Assembly: GCA_016711265.1 (NCBI GenBank) | Contig: JADJTI010000006.1 | Location: 930,001-994,000 of the forward strand | Length of the DNA: 64,000 bases | DNA from: Austwickia sp. | GTDB taxonomy: Bacteria; Actinomycetota; Actinomycetes; Actinomycetales; Dermatophilaceae | Direction: 5' to 3' | Part shown: positions 1 to 8,198 of the stretch, piece after piece | Layout: every line of letters starts with the position of its first letter | Numbering within the stretch: the stretch's first letter is position 1 | Notes under the pieces: model-generated | What the model was told of the DNA's origin: nothing | The model's database searches: none | The model's input: the letters and a program-made list of their open reading frames with translations, nothing else | Made by a program: the position numbers and the translations under genes

Positions 1-52
1 ACTCCACCGGCACCCGCGCACGAACGTCTGCAGGACATCGAGAGGGGAAGAG

Positions 53-757
53 ATGCACATCGCTGAAGGATTCTTGCCACCGGTGCACGCTGCCGGGTGG
101 GCCCTGGCTGCGGCGCCCTTCGTGATCCACGGCGCCCGGAAGGTGGTGACCGAGGTGCGTGAGCACCCCGAGAATCGGCTGCTCCTGGGCGCCGCGGGGG
201 CGTTCACTTTCGTGGTGTCGGCGCTCAAGCTGCCCTCGGTCACGGGTAGTTCGAGCCATCCGACCGGCGCCGGCCTGGGGGCGATCCTCTTCCGCCCGCC
301 CGTGATGGCCTTCCTGTGCACCGTGGTGCTTGCCTTCCAGGCACTCCTGCTGGCGCATGGCGGGGTGACCACGCTGGGCGCCAACGTGTTCGCCATGGGC
401 GTGGTCGGGCCCTGGGTGGGGTACGCCGTGTTTCGCGCGGTGGGCTGGGTGGCTCCGCGAGAGTCTGGTGTGGCCTGGGGGCCGGCGGTCTTCGCCGCCG
501 TGGCGACGGCCAACCTGGCCACGTACGTGACGACGTCGATCCAACTGGCATGGGCGTTTCCCGACCCGGTGTCGGGATTCATCGGCGCCGCCGCCAAGTT
601 CCTGGGGATCTTCGCCGTCACCCAGCTCCCGCTGGCCGTCGTGGAAGGCCTGTTGGGCGTGCTGCTGTTCCGAGTGCTCGGGGACGTCGCCGGGGCGCAG
701 CTGCACAACCTGCGCCGGGACGCAGCGGACCCCGTGGCTGCGGAGGTGACCCGATGA
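53..757 (+). CDS. cbiM: CbiM-type cobalt/nickel ECF transporter substrate-binding membrane subunit
   Basis: A 234-residue, very hydrophobic protein beginning Met-His-Ile-Ala-Glu-Gly-Phe. In CbiM/NikM proteins the N-terminal Met-His pair is part of the metal site, so this start is well supported; a purine-rich SD (gaggggaag) also precedes it. Several hydrophobic helices are visible (for example about residues 83-100, 110-128 and 185-208). It is the S-component of an energy-coupling-factor importer and takes Co2+ or Ni2+ across the membrane; the sequence does not tell which metal. The stop overlaps the start of cbiN (ATGA). Only 52 bases precede the gene, so a cobalamin riboswitch cannot be confirmed or excluded. 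Confidence 0.93.
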   Translation: MHIAEGFLPPVHAAGWALAAAPFVIHGARKVVTEVREHPENRLLLGAAGAFTFVVSALKLPSVTGSSSHPTGAGLGAILFRPPVMAFLCTVVLAFQALLLAHGGVTTLGANVFAMGVVGPWVGYAVFRAVGWVAPRESGVAWGPAVFAAVATANLATYVTTSIQLAWAFPDPVSGFIGAAAKFLGIFAVTQLPLAVVEGLLGVLLFRVLGDVAGAQLHNLRRDAADPVAAEVTR

Positions 758-1080
758 CCCGCCGCTGGATCGATGCCCTGTTGTTGGTTGCGGTGCTGGC
801 GGTGCTCGCACTGGCGCTGGTCCTCGGATCCGGGCGCCCGACCTCCGACGGCGAGGCGTTCGGGGGTAGCGATGCGGCAGTCACGGCGCAGTTGGAGGCC
901 GACGGTTACCGGCCGTGGTTCGCGCCTTTGTTCAGCCCCGGTTCGGCGGAGATCGAATCCGGACTGTTTGCTGTTCAGGCCGCGCTGGGCGGCGGGCTCC
1001 TCGGCTACTGCCTCGGGGCGCTGCGCCGCCGCACCCGAGCCCGCAGCTCCTCCCTGGAGACGGCGGCGGAGGTGTCGTGA
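754..1080 (+). CDS. cbiN: CbiN-type small transporter subunit
   Basis: A 108-residue protein with an N-terminal membrane helix (about residues 7-25), a short extracytoplasmic segment containing the aromatic/proline stretch YRPWFAPLF followed by SPGSAEIESGLF, and a second helix (about 73-90). This two-helix layout with that central loop is the CbiN pattern. CbiN loads metal into CbiM. The start overlaps the cbiM stop, and its own stop overlaps the GTG of cbiQ, so the four genes are probably translationally coupled. Confidence 0.88.
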   Translation: MTRRWIDALLLVAVLAVLALALVLGSGRPTSDGEAFGGSDAAVTAQLEADGYRPWFAPLFSPGSAEIESGLFAVQAALGGGLLGYCLGALRRRTRARSSSLETAAEVS

Positions 1081-1832
1081 CCGGGCGAGGGCCGGCGCTC
1101 GACGACGCCGCCTGGGACAGCCCGTGGCGACGCCGGTGCGTGCGCGACAAGGCTGTGCTGAGCGTGGGCCTGCTCGGGTGTGCCGTGCTGCTGCCGTGGT
1201 GGCCCGGGGGCGTCCTGACGGCACTGATCGCGACCGTCGTACTGGTCGGGCCCGCCGGACTGGCCCCCGCGGTCCTGGGCCGGTCGCTGCTGGCCCCCGG
1301 GGCGTTCATCGCGGTGGGGGCCGCGTCACTGCTGATCACGGTGTCCTGGCAGGGTGGTCCGGCGGTAGGGCTCGCGCCCTCCCCGGAGCCCGCGCTCACC
1401 GTGACCGTCCGAGGATGTGCCGCCACGCTGGCCGTGTTCGTCCTGGCCGCGACCACCCCCGCGGTGGACCTGATCAGCGCCGTGGGCCGGCTTCGGGTGC
1501 CGCAAGCATGCCTGGACGTGACCGCCGTGGCGTACCGGATGGTGTTCGTCCTGGCCCAGTCGGTCCGCGCGGTCCGGGCGGCGCAGGTGGCCCGCCTGGG
1601 GTACGACGACCGCCGGGCAGCCATGGGCAGCATCGCCGCCCTGGTCGGCGCGGTGTGGATCCGGGCGTGGGAGCACGCCGGACGGCTGGAGGCAGGATTG
1701 GCCGGCCGGGGCGGAACCGACTCGCTGCGCACCCTGGACCCGCCCGCCGTGGCCTCGGCACGGTTCCTGATCGCGTCGGTGATGACCCCGATCGCCGTCG
1801 CGGCGGCGGCGTACCTGGCAGCGCCACGGTGA
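1077..1832 (+). CDS. cbiQ: CbiQ-type ECF transporter transmembrane subunit (T-component)
   Basis: A 251-residue membrane protein starting at GTG 1077, chosen because it overlaps the cbiN stop (GTGA) as elsewhere in this operon; an in-frame start at 915 lies inside cbiN. Multiple hydrophobic helices occupy the first half. The cytoplasmic coupling region has the alanine/arginine-rich segment around residues 155-200 (ending AGLAGRGG) that contacts the ATPase in CbiQ/EcfT proteins. It transmits ATP-driven movement from CbiO to CbiM. Gene order cbiM-N-Q-O is canonical. Confidence 0.9.
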   Translation: MTGRGPALDDAAWDSPWRRRCVRDKAVLSVGLLGCAVLLPWWPGGVLTALIATVVLVGPAGLAPAVLGRSLLAPGAFIAVGAASLLITVSWQGGPAVGLAPSPEPALTVTVRGCAATLAVFVLAATTPAVDLISAVGRLRVPQACLDVTAVAYRMVFVLAQSVRAVRAAQVARLGYDDRRAAMGSIAALVGAVWIRAWEHAGRLEAGLAGRGGTDSLRTLDPPAVASARFLIASVMTPIAVAAAAYLAAPR

Positions 1833-2725
1833 ACGAGGTGACCGAGGGCGGGGTGTCGACCCCGCGTCCGGCGCCTGGCGGGCCGGGGCTGCGGGCTCGC
1901 GGCCTGTCCTTCCGGTACGGCGGGGTGTGGGTCCTGAGAGGCGCCGACCTCGACGTGCCCACCGGCTGCCGGACCGCGATCCTGGGTGCCAACGGCTCGG
2001 GGAAGACCACGCTGCTGCGGTGCCTGTCGGGCTCGCTCACACCCGCCGAGGGGTCGCTCACCCTCGGGGACGTGCCGGTCCGGTACCACCGCGCGGGGTT
2101 GCGAGAGCATCGACGTCGGGTTCAGCTGGTGGTGCAGGACCCTGACGACCAGCTGTTTTCCGCCGACGTCCGCCGAGATGTGTCATTCGGCCCGCTCAAT
2201 CAGGGGCTCAGCGACACCCAGGCCCGGGAGCGCGTCGAGGAGGCACTGGGTCTGTTGGCGATCGCCGAGCTCGGGGATGTCCCGGTGCACCGGCTCTCCT
2301 ACGGTCAGCGCAAGCGGGTCGCGATCGCCGGCGTGGTGGCGATGCGGCCCCGCCTGCTGCTGTTGGACGAGCCGACCTCCGCCCTGGACCCGGCGGGCGT
2401 GCTGGAGATGCTGACCGCGCTGGAACGCCTGGAGGAGCGGTCCACGACGGTCGTGATCGCGACCCACGACGTCGACCTCGCGCTGCGGTGGGCTGACCAG
2501 GTGGCTGTGGTGGTCGACGGCTGCGTGGTGGCCGGTGACCCGGGGGTGGTGCTGGGCGACCGGGACCTGATCGCCCGAGCGCGGCTGCGGCTGCCGTGGG
2601 TCCTGGACGTCGCCGACCGGCTTGGCCTGCTCACCGGATCCGGCGGCGGTCCGCCGCGGGACGTGGAGTCGCTGGTACGACGACTGAGCCGGCCGGTCGA
2701 CGTACCAGCTGGGCCTGCACGATGA
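1829..2725 (+). CDS. cbiO: CbiO-type ECF transporter ATPase
   Basis: A 298-residue ABC ATPase read from GTG 1829, which overlaps the cbiQ stop. It has Walker A (GANGSGKTT), a Q-loop region (VVQDPDDQLF, typical of EcfA/CbiO), an LSYGQ signature, Walker B LLLLDEPTSALD and the switch histidine in IATHDVD. It powers the Co/Ni importer. The last roughly 60 residues after the nucleotide-binding domain are not diagnostic. Nothing in the following 185 bp looks like another transporter gene. Confidence 0.93.
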   Translation: MNEVTEGGVSTPRPAPGGPGLRARGLSFRYGGVWVLRGADLDVPTGCRTAILGANGSGKTTLLRCLSGSLTPAEGSLTLGDVPVRYHRAGLREHRRRVQLVVQDPDDQLFSADVRRDVSFGPLNQGLSDTQARERVEEALGLLAIAELGDVPVHRLSYGQRKRVAIAGVVAMRPRLLLLDEPTSALDPAGVLEMLTALERLEERSTTVVIATHDVDLALRWADQVAVVVDGCVVAGDPGVVLGDRDLIARARLRLPWVLDVADRLGLLTGSGGGPPRDVESLVRRLSRPVDVPAGPAR

Positions 2726-2910
2726 GCAGGTTTGCCCGACCTGGGGCATGCTGCAGGGTGCCTCAGGTCGGCTTAACCTGCTGCTGCGCCTCACGCGGGG
2801 GGCCGCGGCTCGAGGGGTAGCGTGGGACACGGCCGAGACAGGGCCGGGAACCGCTGCGAGGGGTTGGGCGGGCAGGCCGAGGCGACCCGAGGGTGGGGCG
2901 GGGGGCGAGC
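2726..2910. other. Intergenic gap between cbiO and the IclR gene
   Basis: The 185 bp are GC-rich and contain no convincing ORF, RNA or obvious promoter consensus. A promoter for the IclR gene is expected here but I cannot place it. Confidence 0.4.
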
Positions 2911-3669
2911 GTGGCGAGCAGGGAACGCGAGGCCGGTGGCGTCCAGTCCGTCGGCCGGGTCTTGGACATCCTGGAGATCATCAACGAGCACGGCGGCGAG
3001 ATGACGATCACCGACATCGCCGCCCACACTGGCCTGCCACTGCCGACGATCCACCGGTTGTTGCGGACGTTGGTCACCCGGGGGTACGCCCATCAGACCC
3101 CGCGCCGCCGCTATGCCCTCGGGTGGCGGCTGATGGCGTTGGGGGAAACCGCGGGTGGCACGTTCGGGGCGGTGGCCCGGCCGCTGCTGACCACGTTGGT
3201 GGAGCAGCTCGATGAGTCGGTCAGTCTGTCGATGCGCGATCTGGACCGCCTGGTGTACGTCGTCCACGTGCCGTCCCAGCGTTCGATGCGGATGTTCACC
3301 GAGGTGGGGCGCAAGGTGGAGTTGCACGCGACGGGGGCGGGCAAGGCCCTGCTGTCGATGATGCCGGAGTCCGAAGTAGCCGCGATCATCGATCGGGTGG
3401 GCCTGACCCGCAAGACCTGCCACACGATCACCGACCGCCAGCAGTTGTCGCGCGAGCTCGATACGGTCCGGGACCGCGGGTACGCCCTCGACCTGGAGGA
3501 ACAGGAGATCGGCGTGGTGTGTGTGGCGGTCCCCGTCCGGGGGGCCGTGCGGCTCGCGCTGTCGATGTCCGGGCCGACGCCGCGGATGACGGGGGACGTG
3601 CTGACGGCCGCCGTGCCGGTCCTGCAGGGTGCGGCCCAGCAGCTCGAGGAGCGGTTCAGCGCGGCGTAG
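2911..3669 (+). CDS. IclR-family transcriptional regulator
   Basis: A 252-residue regulator. An N-terminal winged helix-turn-helix (ITDIAAHTGLPLPTIHRLL, about residues 37-55) is followed by an IclR effector-binding domain (LHATGAGKALLSMM, and later GYALDLEEQEIGVVCVAVPV). I chose GTG 2911 because a G-rich SD-like stretch precedes it; GTG 2893 in the same frame would add six residues. It converges on mftE and overlaps its 3' end by 14 bp. IclR proteins usually sense small organic acids. As the only classic one-component regulator in the cluster it is a candidate controller of the alcohol/mycofactocin genes, but this is inference. No TetR-type mftR was found. Confidence 0.88.
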   Translation: MASREREAGGVQSVGRVLDILEIINEHGGEMTITDIAAHTGLPLPTIHRLLRTLVTRGYAHQTPRRRYALGWRLMALGETAGGTFGAVARPLLTTLVEQLDESVSLSMRDLDRLVYVVHVPSQRSMRMFTEVGRKVELHATGAGKALLSMMPESEVAAIIDRVGLTRKTCHTITDRQQLSRELDTVRDRGYALDLEEQEIGVVCVAVPVRGAVRLALSMSGPTPRMTGDVLTAAVPVLQGAAQQLEERFSAA

Positions 3670-4366
3670 CCGCCTGACATGCCGCCAGCGCCCGTTCGAC
3701 GAGGGCCGCGAAGGTCGAGGCCCCGTCCGCCGCCGTGGCCTGGCGGGGGTCACCCAACACGCCGTTCGGGCTCACCGCTCGCACCCCGGCGTGGCGCAGT
3801 GCGGGCATCAGCTCGGCCAGCGGCCTGATATTTCCTGCGGCCAGGTGCTCCAGCCGGACCCGCCGCGGAGCAAGGTGAAGCATCAGCGAGGTCTCGGTGT
3901 GCCCGGCGTGCGCGTCGCCCCCGGGCCAGTCGACATGCCAGATCCGCAGGGTGCGACCCTCCAACCGGCACTGCGCGGCCGCGGCCTCCAGCGCCCCGCG
4001 ATTGCCGCCGTGTCCGTTGACGAGCATGACGGCGTCCCAGTGCGGCGCCGCGTGTCGGCTCAGATCCACCACGAAGGTCTGCAGGGCGTGGGTGGACACC
4101 GACAGGGTCCCCGGGAAGCCGAGGTGTTCGCCGCTGACGCCGATCGGGATCACCGGGGCCAGGCCGGCGCCGGGCAGCGCCGACACCAGGGCCGCGGCGA
4201 CGGCGGAGGCGATCACGCTGTCGCAGTCCAGCGGCAGATGGGGTCCGTGTTGTTCCAGGGAGCCGACGGGTACGACGAGTAGGCGGGGGCGGGGAGATTG
4301 ATCGATGTCCGGCCAGGTCGCGTCCGCGAGCGTCATGGGGGAGGCCGGGACCGTCAGCGATGGCAT
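3656..4366 (-). CDS. mftE: Mycofactocin precursor peptidase MftE (creatininase family)
   Basis: A 236-residue creatininase-family metallo-amidohydrolase. Metal-binding signatures are present: GSLEQHGPHLPLDCD near the N-terminus, NGHGGN in the middle and HAGHTETS further on. MftE cleaves the MftC-modified MftA to release the C-terminal Val-Tyr-derived cyclic product. The start is the ATG at 4364-4366; longer in-frame readings extend into the divergent promoter region. Unusually, mftE is about 9 kb from mftA and on the opposite strand, but no other creatininase gene is visible and the rest of the pathway is in the window, so the assignment is firm. Confidence 0.88.
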   Translation of the reverse strand: MPSLTVPASPMTLADATWPDIDQSPRPRLLVVPVGSLEQHGPHLPLDCDSVIASAVAAALVSALPGAGLAPVIPIGVSGEHLGFPGTLSVSTHALQTFVVDLSRHAAPHWDAVMLVNGHGGNRGALEAAAAQCRLEGRTLRIWHVDWPGGDAHAGHTETSLMLHLAPRRVRLEHLAAGNIRPLAELMPALRHAGVRAVSPNGVLGDPRQATAADGASTFAALVERALAACQAATPR

Positions 4367-4576
4367 TGAGGAACCTTGAGAACCAATAAGTCTATCAGGA
4401 TCGGGGGGTTTGCCCATATCCTGGCATCCGAATGCGACCCATCTAACTGTCTCGTTGGGTAGGTGTGGGCGTACCCGTTCGACGGTTACATGACTGCTGT
4501 AGGGCAAGTCGCCGTGCTCTGGTCCGCCAGCGTCTCGGCGATCGCCGTCATCCGAACGCGTGACGAGGAGATCCCC
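4367..4576. promoter_or_regulatory. Divergent promoter region between mftE and the DUF4242 gene
   Basis: The 210 bp between two divergent starts are less GC-rich than the surroundings and must carry both promoters. The CCGTTCGACGG element at 4475-4485 resembles the CCGTTCGGAC motif repeated in front of mno/mftA, which suggests but does not prove a shared regulator. An SD (gaggag) precedes the DUF4242 start. Confidence 0.4.
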
Positions 4577-4846
4577 ATGGGACGGTATGTCATCGAGAGG
4601 ACGTTGCCGGGCGCCGGCAACCTGAGCGCCCAGGAATTGCACGACATCAGCGCGAAGTCCAACGAGGTTCTCGCCGGAATGTCGGGGATCAGCTGGATCG
4701 AGTCCTACGTCGGTGACGACAAACTCTTCTGCGTCTACGAGGCCGATCACGCCGACCTCATCAAGGAACACGCTGACCAGGGTGGCTTTCCGTGTGACGC
4801 GGTCACCCAGGTCCGCTCGGTCATCAGCCCCGAGACCGGAAGGTAG
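4577..4846 (+). CDS. DUF4242 family small protein (possible metal-binding)
   Basis: An 89-residue protein with the ferredoxin-like-fold pattern of DUF4242: MGRYVIERTLPG at the start, then a helix (SAQELHDISAKSNEVL), GISWIESYVGDDKLFCVYEA, and a final ADHADLIKEHADQGGFPCD. The ATG at 4577 has an SD; an in-frame start at 4463 would add an atypical extension. A Streptomyces DUF4242 member is described as nickel-binding; the Cys and His residues here are compatible with metal binding but do not prove it. It sits directly upstream of the ErcA-like gene and probably belongs with the alcohol-oxidation genes. Confidence 0.75.
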   Translation: MGRYVIERTLPGAGNLSAQELHDISAKSNEVLAGMSGISWIESYVGDDKLFCVYEADHADLIKEHADQGGFPCDAVTQVRSVISPETGR

Positions 4847-4923
4847 GTCCCGGAGACTCCGGGGTCGCGCATGTCGGCCGAGGTTGTGCACCATCCGTCC
4901 AGGGTGAGAACGAAGGCTCGGTC

Positions 4924-6069
4924 ATGCTGCTGAAATTCCACGCCCCCGAGGTGCTGTTCGGGATCGGGTCGCTGGCCGAGGCAGGGTACGCCGCGGTGCG
5001 GCTCGGTGCCCGCCGGCCGATGGTGGTCACCGACCCCGGGTTGATCGAGGCCGGGTGGCCGGCCGAACTGAAAGGCCATCTCGTGGAGGTGGGGCTGGTG
5101 CCTCACCTCTGGCACGACGTCACCCCCAATCCCAAGGACCGCGAGATTCGCCGCGGGTACGCCGCCTACCAGGAGCACGGCTGCGACGTGCTGATCGCTC
5201 TCGGGGGCGGGAGCTGCCTGGATGCCGCCAAGGGCGTGGCGGTGCTGGCCGGTAACGGCGGAGACATCCTCGACTACCGCGGGGTCGACAAGATGACCAG
5301 CGCGATCCCGCCCCTCATCGCCATCCCGGCGACCTCGGGGACGGGCGCCGACGTGTCGCAGTTCTGCATCGTCACCGACACGGTCCGTTCGGTGAAGGTG
5401 ACGATCATGAGCAGGGCCCTGGTGCCCGACCTGTCGATCACCGACCCCCGGTTGTTGACCACGATGCCGGACTGGCTGAACGCCGCGACCGGTTTGGATG
5501 CGCTCACCCATGCCATCGAGGCGTTCGTGTCGCGGGCCCACAACCCGCTGACGGACATCCACGCCCTCAACGCGGCCCAACTGGTCATGGCCAACCTGCG
5601 GGCCGCCATGGAACGCGGGGCGTCGCAGGACGTCCGGGAGCGGATGGCGCTGGCGAGCCTGGATGCCGGGCTCGCCTTCAGCAACGCCATCCTGGGTGCC
5701 ACGCACGCCATGAGTCACCAGGTCGGTGGGCTGCTGGATGCACCTCACGGAGTCATCAACGGGGTGCTGTTGCCGCACGTCATCCGATACAACGCCGCCA
5801 CCGCGGCCGATCGCTTCCGTGATCTGGCGGTGGCCACGCAGGTCTGCCCGCCGCAGACGCCGGCCGCGGAGGCGGCCGAGCTGCTCGCGCTCCGGGTCCG
5901 CGCGCTGGCCGACGAGGTGGGGGTGCCAGCGGGCCTGGCCTCCCTCGGCGTCACCGTCGGGGACTGTGAAAGCCTGGCGGAGAGCACTTTCTCCGACGCC
6001 TGCCTGACCACCAATCCGCGCAAGGCCGAGCGCCGGGAGATCGCGGCGATCTTTCAGGCGGCGCTGTGA
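4924..6069 (+). CDS. ercA: Iron-containing alcohol dehydrogenase, ErcA-like
   Basis: A 381-residue type III (Fe) alcohol dehydrogenase. It has the NAD-binding GGGSCLDAAKG motif, the SGTGADVSQF segment, and all four expected metal ligands: Asp and His in DALTHAIEAF, His in ATHAMSHQVGG and His in LDAPHGVING. The sequence closely follows the pseudomonad ErcA type, a Fe-ADH paralogue that affects regulation of alcohol oxidation and is encoded beside a sensor kinase and regulator. Exactly that order occurs here: the stop overlaps the GTG of a sensor kinase gene followed by a response regulator. It could be a catalytic alcohol dehydrogenase, a regulatory protein, or both. Confidence 0.85.
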   Translation: MLLKFHAPEVLFGIGSLAEAGYAAVRLGARRPMVVTDPGLIEAGWPAELKGHLVEVGLVPHLWHDVTPNPKDREIRRGYAAYQEHGCDVLIALGGGSCLDAAKGVAVLAGNGGDILDYRGVDKMTSAIPPLIAIPATSGTGADVSQFCIVTDTVRSVKVTIMSRALVPDLSITDPRLLTTMPDWLNAATGLDALTHAIEAFVSRAHNPLTDIHALNAAQLVMANLRAAMERGASQDVRERMALASLDAGLAFSNAILGATHAMSHQVGGLLDAPHGVINGVLLPHVIRYNAATAADRFRDLAVATQVCPPQTPAAEAAELLALRVRALADEVGVPAGLASLGVTVGDCESLAESTFSDACLTTNPRKAERREIAAIFQAAL

Positions 6070-7463
6070 CGACGCAGGACGTCGTGCCGGCGGCCCAGGT
6101 GATGTCTGCGGCGGACTCGGATCTGGAGTCGCTGACCGGTCTGCGGTCGGGCAAGCAGTCCTTCTACCGCGAGTACGTGCGCTCCGACGAACGGATGAAG
6201 CGCGCCGTCCGCGCGATGGACTCGATATCCCGGGTCGTCGTCCGCACCGTCGAGGGTCCGCGCAGCCTGTTGGAGCAGGTCGCGCGAGCCGTCGGCGCCC
6301 ACCTGGATGCCGAATGGACGTTGTTGGGACTGGCCGACGGCCACCTGCCGGGGGCCCGCCCTCGGTTCGTCGCCGCGGACGGCGCCGGCACGATCGTGCC
6401 CGAGGAGGACGCGCTCCCCGCGGAGGTCCGGCGTGAGCTGGGGGTGATCCGCGCCGGGCACACCAGCCCGGCCGTGCACCGGCTCGGCTGGGTGTGGGTC
6501 CCGATCCACCTGGAGGGTGCCACCATCGGCAGCATCGTCGCCAAGCACCGGCTGCCGGCCGATCCGGCGCCCGGGGACTTCTCGGTGCTGCGCATCCTGG
6601 CCGGTCAGGCGACCGTGGCGCTCTTCACCTCGGAGCAGTTCCAGCTCGGTTTGACGTTGCAGCGGCAGGCCCGGCGGCTCAACGACGAAACGGCCGCGCA
6701 GGCGCGGGACCTGGCCGCGCGGACCACCCAGCTGCGCCGCGCCGAGCAGCGCCTGCGGCTGGCGGATCAGCGTCAACTCGTGGACGAGGAGCGCCACCGG
6801 ATCGCCCGCGAACTGCATGACACGGTCACCCAGCAAGTGTTGGCGGCGGGCATCGCCGTGGACATTGCCTCGCGGGACGCCGCGGCCCTGGGGGCTGCCG
6901 CGGCGCCGGTCGTGGAGCAGCTGATGCGTGCCAAGGACTTGTCACAACGTGCCGTGGGTCAACTGCGCCAGGCCATCTACGCCCTGAACCGGTCGCAGCA
7001 CGACACGCTGCGCACCCTGCCGGAGTTGCTGGAGGAGCTGGTCCGCCAGCACGACGGGGCGATCAGGGTGCACCTTCGGGTGGAGGGCGACCCCTTCCCG
7101 GTCGGCGAGGTTGCCCTGCACGAGATCACCCGGGCGGTGGGGGAGGCATTGTTCAATGTGTTCTTCCACGCCCAGGCCGGCCGAGCCGTCGTCAGGCTGC
7201 GCTACCTCAAGCGGTCCCTGGCCGTCTCGATCGCCGACGACGGTGTCGGAGATCCGGTGCTGTTGCGTCGGCACATGCGCCTGGCCACCCGGGTGGACGG
7301 GGACGGCCGGCACCGAGGCCTGGTCAACATCCAGCAACGCATGGCCGAGTTGGGGGGCACCGTGACGATCCGCCGGGCGCGGCTGGGTGGGGTGCGCCTG
7401 GAGCTGAGGCTGCCATGTCCGGACGCCGAGGGGGCAGGAGTTGACGATGACACGACGCACTAG
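6066..7463 (+). CDS. Cytoplasmic GAF-domain sensor histidine kinase (NarL/HisKA_3 type)
   Basis: A 465-residue kinase without transmembrane segments. Residues about 65-195 form a GAF-like sensor domain, followed by a coiled-coil linker (about 198-240), a HisKA_3 dimerisation domain with phospho-acceptor His251 (RELHDTVTQQ), and a HATPase_c domain (EALFNVFFHA as N-box, IADDGVGDP, GLVNIQQRM). GTG 6066 overlaps the ercA stop, and its end overlaps the response-regulator gene by 17 bp, so the three are co-translated. By position it should sense an intracellular alcohol, aldehyde or redox cue. Two-component pairs (for example MnoSR in mycobacteria) control mycofactocin-dependent methanol dehydrogenase. 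Confidence 0.88.
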   Translation: MTTQDVVPAAQVMSAADSDLESLTGLRSGKQSFYREYVRSDERMKRAVRAMDSISRVVVRTVEGPRSLLEQVARAVGAHLDAEWTLLGLADGHLPGARPRFVAADGAGTIVPEEDALPAEVRRELGVIRAGHTSPAVHRLGWVWVPIHLEGATIGSIVAKHRLPADPAPGDFSVLRILAGQATVALFTSEQFQLGLTLQRQARRLNDETAAQARDLAARTTQLRRAEQRLRLADQRQLVDEERHRIARELHDTVTQQVLAAGIAVDIASRDAAALGAAAAPVVEQLMRAKDLSQRAVGQLRQAIYALNRSQHDTLRTLPELLEELVRQHDGAIRVHLRVEGDPFPVGEVALHEITRAVGEALFNVFFHAQAGRAVVRLRYLKRSLAVSIADDGVGDPVLLRRHMRLATRVDGDGRHRGLVNIQQRMAELGGTVTIRRARLGGVRLELRLPCPDAEGAGVDDDTTH

Positions 7464-8172
7464 CGGTGCTGTCGGTGCGCCGAGCACGGCGACCGGTACG
7501 GCGGCCAGCTCGGCGGGCAGCGTTGCGACCGAGCGGGTGGTCACGATCGTGCTCGTGGACGATCACGCGATCGTGCGCCAGGGGCTGCGCTCGATCCTGG
7601 ACCGCGAGGACGACTTCGTCGTGACCGGTGAGGCCGCCTCGGCGGACGAGGCGCTGGCCGTCGTGGCGCACGCCCGCCCCGATGTGGTGATCGTCGACGT
7701 CAAGCTGTCGGCGACCGGGGATGCCGAGGGCCTGGACCTGTGCGCCGAGCTCGCGCAGCGTCATCCGCATGCGCGGATGCTGGTGTTCACGACGTACCTG
7801 GACGACCACCACGTGCTGCAGGCGGTCCGCGCCGGTGCCCGCGGGTACGTGGTCAAGGACGTCGACACCTCCGCTTTGGTCCGGGCCATCCGGGACGTCA
7901 GCCGGGGTGAGACCGCGTTCGACGCGCGCAGTGCGGCAGCGATGGCCCGCTGCCTCAACGCCCCCAAACCCGGGCCTGCTAAGGATCTGACCGACCGGGA
8001 GCGCGAGATCGTCCGGCTGTTGGCGCGGGGGCTGTCGAACAAGGACATCGGGACCCGGTTGTTCATCTCCTCGACGACCGCCAAGTTCCATGTCGGCAAC
8101 ATCCTGCGCAAGCTGGGAGTCTCCCGCCGCGCGGAGGCGGTGTACGAGGCGGGCAAACGCGGCCTCGTGTGA
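7447..8172 (+). CDS. LuxR/NarL-family response regulator
   Basis: A 241-residue regulator. After a roughly 30-residue Ser/Thr/Ala-rich N-terminal extension comes a receiver domain (IVLVDDHAIVRQGL; phospho-acceptor Asp84 in VIVDVKL; Thr-Thr and Lys further on in VVKD) and a C-terminal LuxR helix-turn-helix (LTDREREIVRLLARGLSNKDIG ... SSTTAKFHVGNIL). ATG 7447 is preferred because gcaggag lies six bases upstream; TTG 7441 is an alternative. It is the partner of the preceding kinase and a good candidate for binding the repeats between mno and mftA. Confidence 0.9.
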   Translation: MTRRTSGAVGAPSTATGTAASSAGSVATERVVTIVLVDDHAIVRQGLRSILDREDDFVVTGEAASADEALAVVAHARPDVVIVDVKLSATGDAEGLDLCAELAQRHPHARMLVFTTYLDDHHVLQAVRAGARGYVVKDVDTSALVRAIRDVSRGETAFDARSAAAMARCLNAPKPGPAKDLTDREREIVRLLARGLSNKDIGTRLFISSTTAKFHVGNILRKLGVSRRAEAVYEAGKRGLV

Positions 8173-8198
8173 GCCGGCGGGGGCGCACCTGCGTGCGC

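Noticed and set aside
1..52. Cobalamin riboswitch upstream of cbiM
   Set aside because: Only 52 bases are available and no B12-box sequence is visible in them; cannot be supported.
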